Origin: Xanthomonas hortorum
GTDB taxonomy: Bacteria; Pseudomonadota; Gammaproteobacteria; Xanthomonadales; Xanthomonadaceae
Assembly (NCBI RefSeq): GCF_002940005.1
Contig: NZ_MDEF01000004.1
Strand: one strand, 5' to 3'
Length of the DNA: 64,000 nt
Below the pieces are notes generated by a model. That model was not told the origin of the DNA. It did no database searches and saw only the letters and a list, made by a program, of their open reading frames with translations. Positions 62,428 through 64,000 of the stretch are shown here, piece after piece; position 1 is the stretch's first letter, and every line of letters starts with the position of its first letter. Position numbers and translations under genes: made by a program.

Positions 62428-63465
62428 ATGCGCCCCACCCTGCTTGCCGCCGCCTTGTTGCTCACGCCCGTCGCCGCCCTTGCCGAGGCCCCGGTCGGCA
62501 TCGCCTTCGACCATGAAGACTGGACCATCGCCTGCGACAACACCCGCACCTGCCGCGCTGCCGGTTACCAGCCGGACGAAGGCGACAGCACGCCGGTGTC
62601 GGTGCTGTTGACGCGCAAGGCAGGCGCGGGGCAAGCGGTGACCGCTGAGCTGATGCTGGGCCAGTACGACGAGGTCAAGATGCCGGCGTCGCTCACATTG
62701 CGCATCGACCAGCGCGATCTGGGCAAGCTGGCGCTCAATCGCGACAGCGGCACCGCGCCGCTGACCAACGCGCAGGTCACTGCACTGCTGGCCGCGCTGA
62801 CCCGCAGCAGCACGATCGTGGCGGTGGGCAACGATGGTCGCCGCTGGCAGCTGTCCGATCGCGGCGCGGCGGCGGTGCTGCTGAAGATGGACGAATTCCA
62901 GGGCCGGTTGGGCACGCGTGGTGCGCTGGTGCGCAAGGGCGATCGCGACGAAGCCGCCGTGCTGCCGGCCGTGCCGGTACCGCAGATACGTGAAGCCAAA
63001 CTCGCCGCGCCGCAAGCGGCCGATGCGCGCCTGGGCAAACTTCCGGCGCTCTATCAGGCGCTGCGTGCCAGCTTGCCGGCCAACGACGAATGCAAGCGGC
63101 TGGACGCAAGCACTGCGCCGGAACCGCTGACGATCACCCGGCTCAGCAGCGAAAAATTGCTGGTCTCGACCGATTGCTGGATGGGCGCCTACAACGTCGG
63201 CACCGGCTATTGGGTCATCAATGCGCGCGCGCCGTTCGCGCCCACCTTGATCACCACCCAGGCCAGCGATCTGGATGAGGCGACCATCCTCGCATCGCAC
63301 AAGGGGCGAGGTCTGGGCGATTGCTACAGCCAGGCCAGCTGGACCTGGGACGGCCGCCGGTTTGTGCCGACCTCCAAATCCACCTCCGGCCTGTGCCGGC
63401 TGGTGGCCGCGGGCGGCGCGTGGGAATTGCCAACGCTGGTGACCGAGGTCAAGAAGTCACCTTGA
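62428..63465 (+). CDS. Exported DUF1176-type protein
   Basis: Protein of 345 residues with a signal peptide (MRPTLLAAALLLTPVAALAEA, cleavage after ALA). The early block FDHEDWTIACDNTRTCRAAGY and the C-terminal ATILASHKGRGLGDC...WTWDG are typical of DUF1176, a family without known function. Four or more cysteines suggest disulfides. ATG 62428 was chosen to place the signal peptide first; the frame is open back to 62224 and overlaps the acyltransferase gene. The two genes are 101 bases apart and may be cotranscribed. Confidence 0.85.
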   Translation: MRPTLLAAALLLTPVAALAEAPVGIAFDHEDWTIACDNTRTCRAAGYQPDEGDSTPVSVLLTRKAGAGQAVTAELMLGQYDEVKMPASLTLRIDQRDLGKLALNRDSGTAPLTNAQVTALLAALTRSSTIVAVGNDGRRWQLSDRGAAAVLLKMDEFQGRLGTRGALVRKGDRDEAAVLPAVPVPQIREAKLAAPQAADARLGKLPALYQALRASLPANDECKRLDASTAPEPLTITRLSSEKLLVSTDCWMGAYNVGTGYWVINARAPFAPTLITTQASDLDEATILASHKGRGLGDCYSQASWTWDGRRFVPTSKSTSGLCRLVAAGGAWELPTLVTEVKKSP

Positions 63466-64000
63466 TCGAGGCGAGGACAGTGCGCGTGTGTGCTTGCACT
63501 GTCTTGCAAGACGCGTTGAAGCGGCGAACGACACTATTTCGCGGCTATCAGGCGTGTGCCACTTGCGGCACACCACCGCGCACATGCCACCTGTGAGTAC
63601 GCCTTCCAGTGCAGAGCGGCTGGGCTGCGGCCTGGCTGCGGGGCCCTTGCCCGCCCACCATCGCGGGACACGCCGCAAGTACGTCCATGTAGGCTCTTAC
63701 GCGGCATCCATGCCGCATAAGGTCCCGCGACGGTGGACGGGCAAGGACCCATCGAGATGGTCGGTGTGCGTGGTTGCAAGCAGAGCATGACGTGTGTTTC
63801 TCGGATCACGGCGCGTCCGATCAGCTTCCCACAGGCCTTCGAGAAAGCACCTACAGACTTGCCATCGCGAATCGCGTGGGTCACTGCAAAACAAGATGAA
63901 AAATCGGCTTGCCTTGACCAGGTCATGGAGACGACAAGCCGAGGCGGCAGCGTGGCCGGGGATTGGCGGAGAGCGGCACACGGATGTGCCGCGGCGGCGA
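63466..64000. other. Gene-free repeat interval at the right edge
   Basis: Contains repeat copy E and flanking sequence similar to that around copy D (gatggtcggtgtgcgtggt, then ccgatcagctt), so the duplicated unit may reach about 300 bases. No gene is supported; a reading frame could begin beyond the edge. Confidence 0.6.
63612..63776 (-). repeat. Dispersed hairpin repeat family 1, copy E (inverted)
   Basis: Same orientation as copy D. Arms ccttgcccgcccaccatcg and cgacggtggacgggcaagg, inner palindrome ttacgcggcatccatgccgc. Confidence 0.85.

Overview
The window is chromosomal DNA of a Xanthomonas. It has high GC content, a tandem chemoreceptor array beside cheW/cheR/cheD/cheB, and the complete acnB-acnA-rpfB-rpfF-rpfC-rpfH-rpfG-lysS-prfB block that carries diffusible signal factor (DSF) signalling in this genus. 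rpfH is present, which fits the X. campestris type of rpf cluster better than the X. citri type. Species cannot be resolved by reading alone.

Region 1 (about 0.4-30.9 kb) holds eleven complete methyl-accepting chemotaxis proteins (MCPs), all on the plus strand, plus one small exported protein. A twelfth MCP lies at 34.1 kb. The receptors combine several sensors (four-helix bundle, single Cache, double Cache, Cache_3-like, a long helical domain) with HAMP repeats or PAS linkers and a nearly invariant signalling hairpin. Eight end in a xWxEF-type pentapeptide (a CheR/CheB tether) and four do not. Thirteen transcription units in the window have a readable sigma-28 (FliA) type promoter of the form T(A/C)AA(G)-N11-GCCG(T/A)TA; two more have weak versions.

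Region 2 (30.9-42.2 kb) is a chemotaxis and cyclic-di-GMP module: a YcgR/PilZ protein, CheW, an exported OB-fold-like protein, MCP 12, then a tightly packed cheR-cheD-cheB-PAS/GAF/GGDEF/EAL operon. The module is bordered on both sides by the same two families of intergenic hairpin repeat in mirror-image order.

Region 3 (42.2-50 kb) has an alpha/beta hydrolase, aconitase B, a VapBC-like toxin-antitoxin pair with a visible promoter and operator, aconitase A (the position of rpfA) and a small lipoprotein.

Region 4 (50-57 kb) is the DSF system. RpfB (acyl-CoA ligase) and RpfF (DSF synthase) are on the plus strand; the rpfG-rpfH-rpfC operon (HD-GYP regulator, small membrane paralogue, hybrid sensor) converges on them. 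The rpfG reading frame is interrupted by an apparent one-base deletion just before the acidic pocket of its receiver domain; restoring one base gives exactly 378 codons. This is either a real lesion in DSF signalling or a sequence error.

Region 5 (57-64 kb) holds lysS, prfB with its programmed +1 frameshift, a LytTR membrane regulator (rpfD position), an acyltransferase-3 protein, a DUF1176-type exported protein and another copy of the dispersed repeat.
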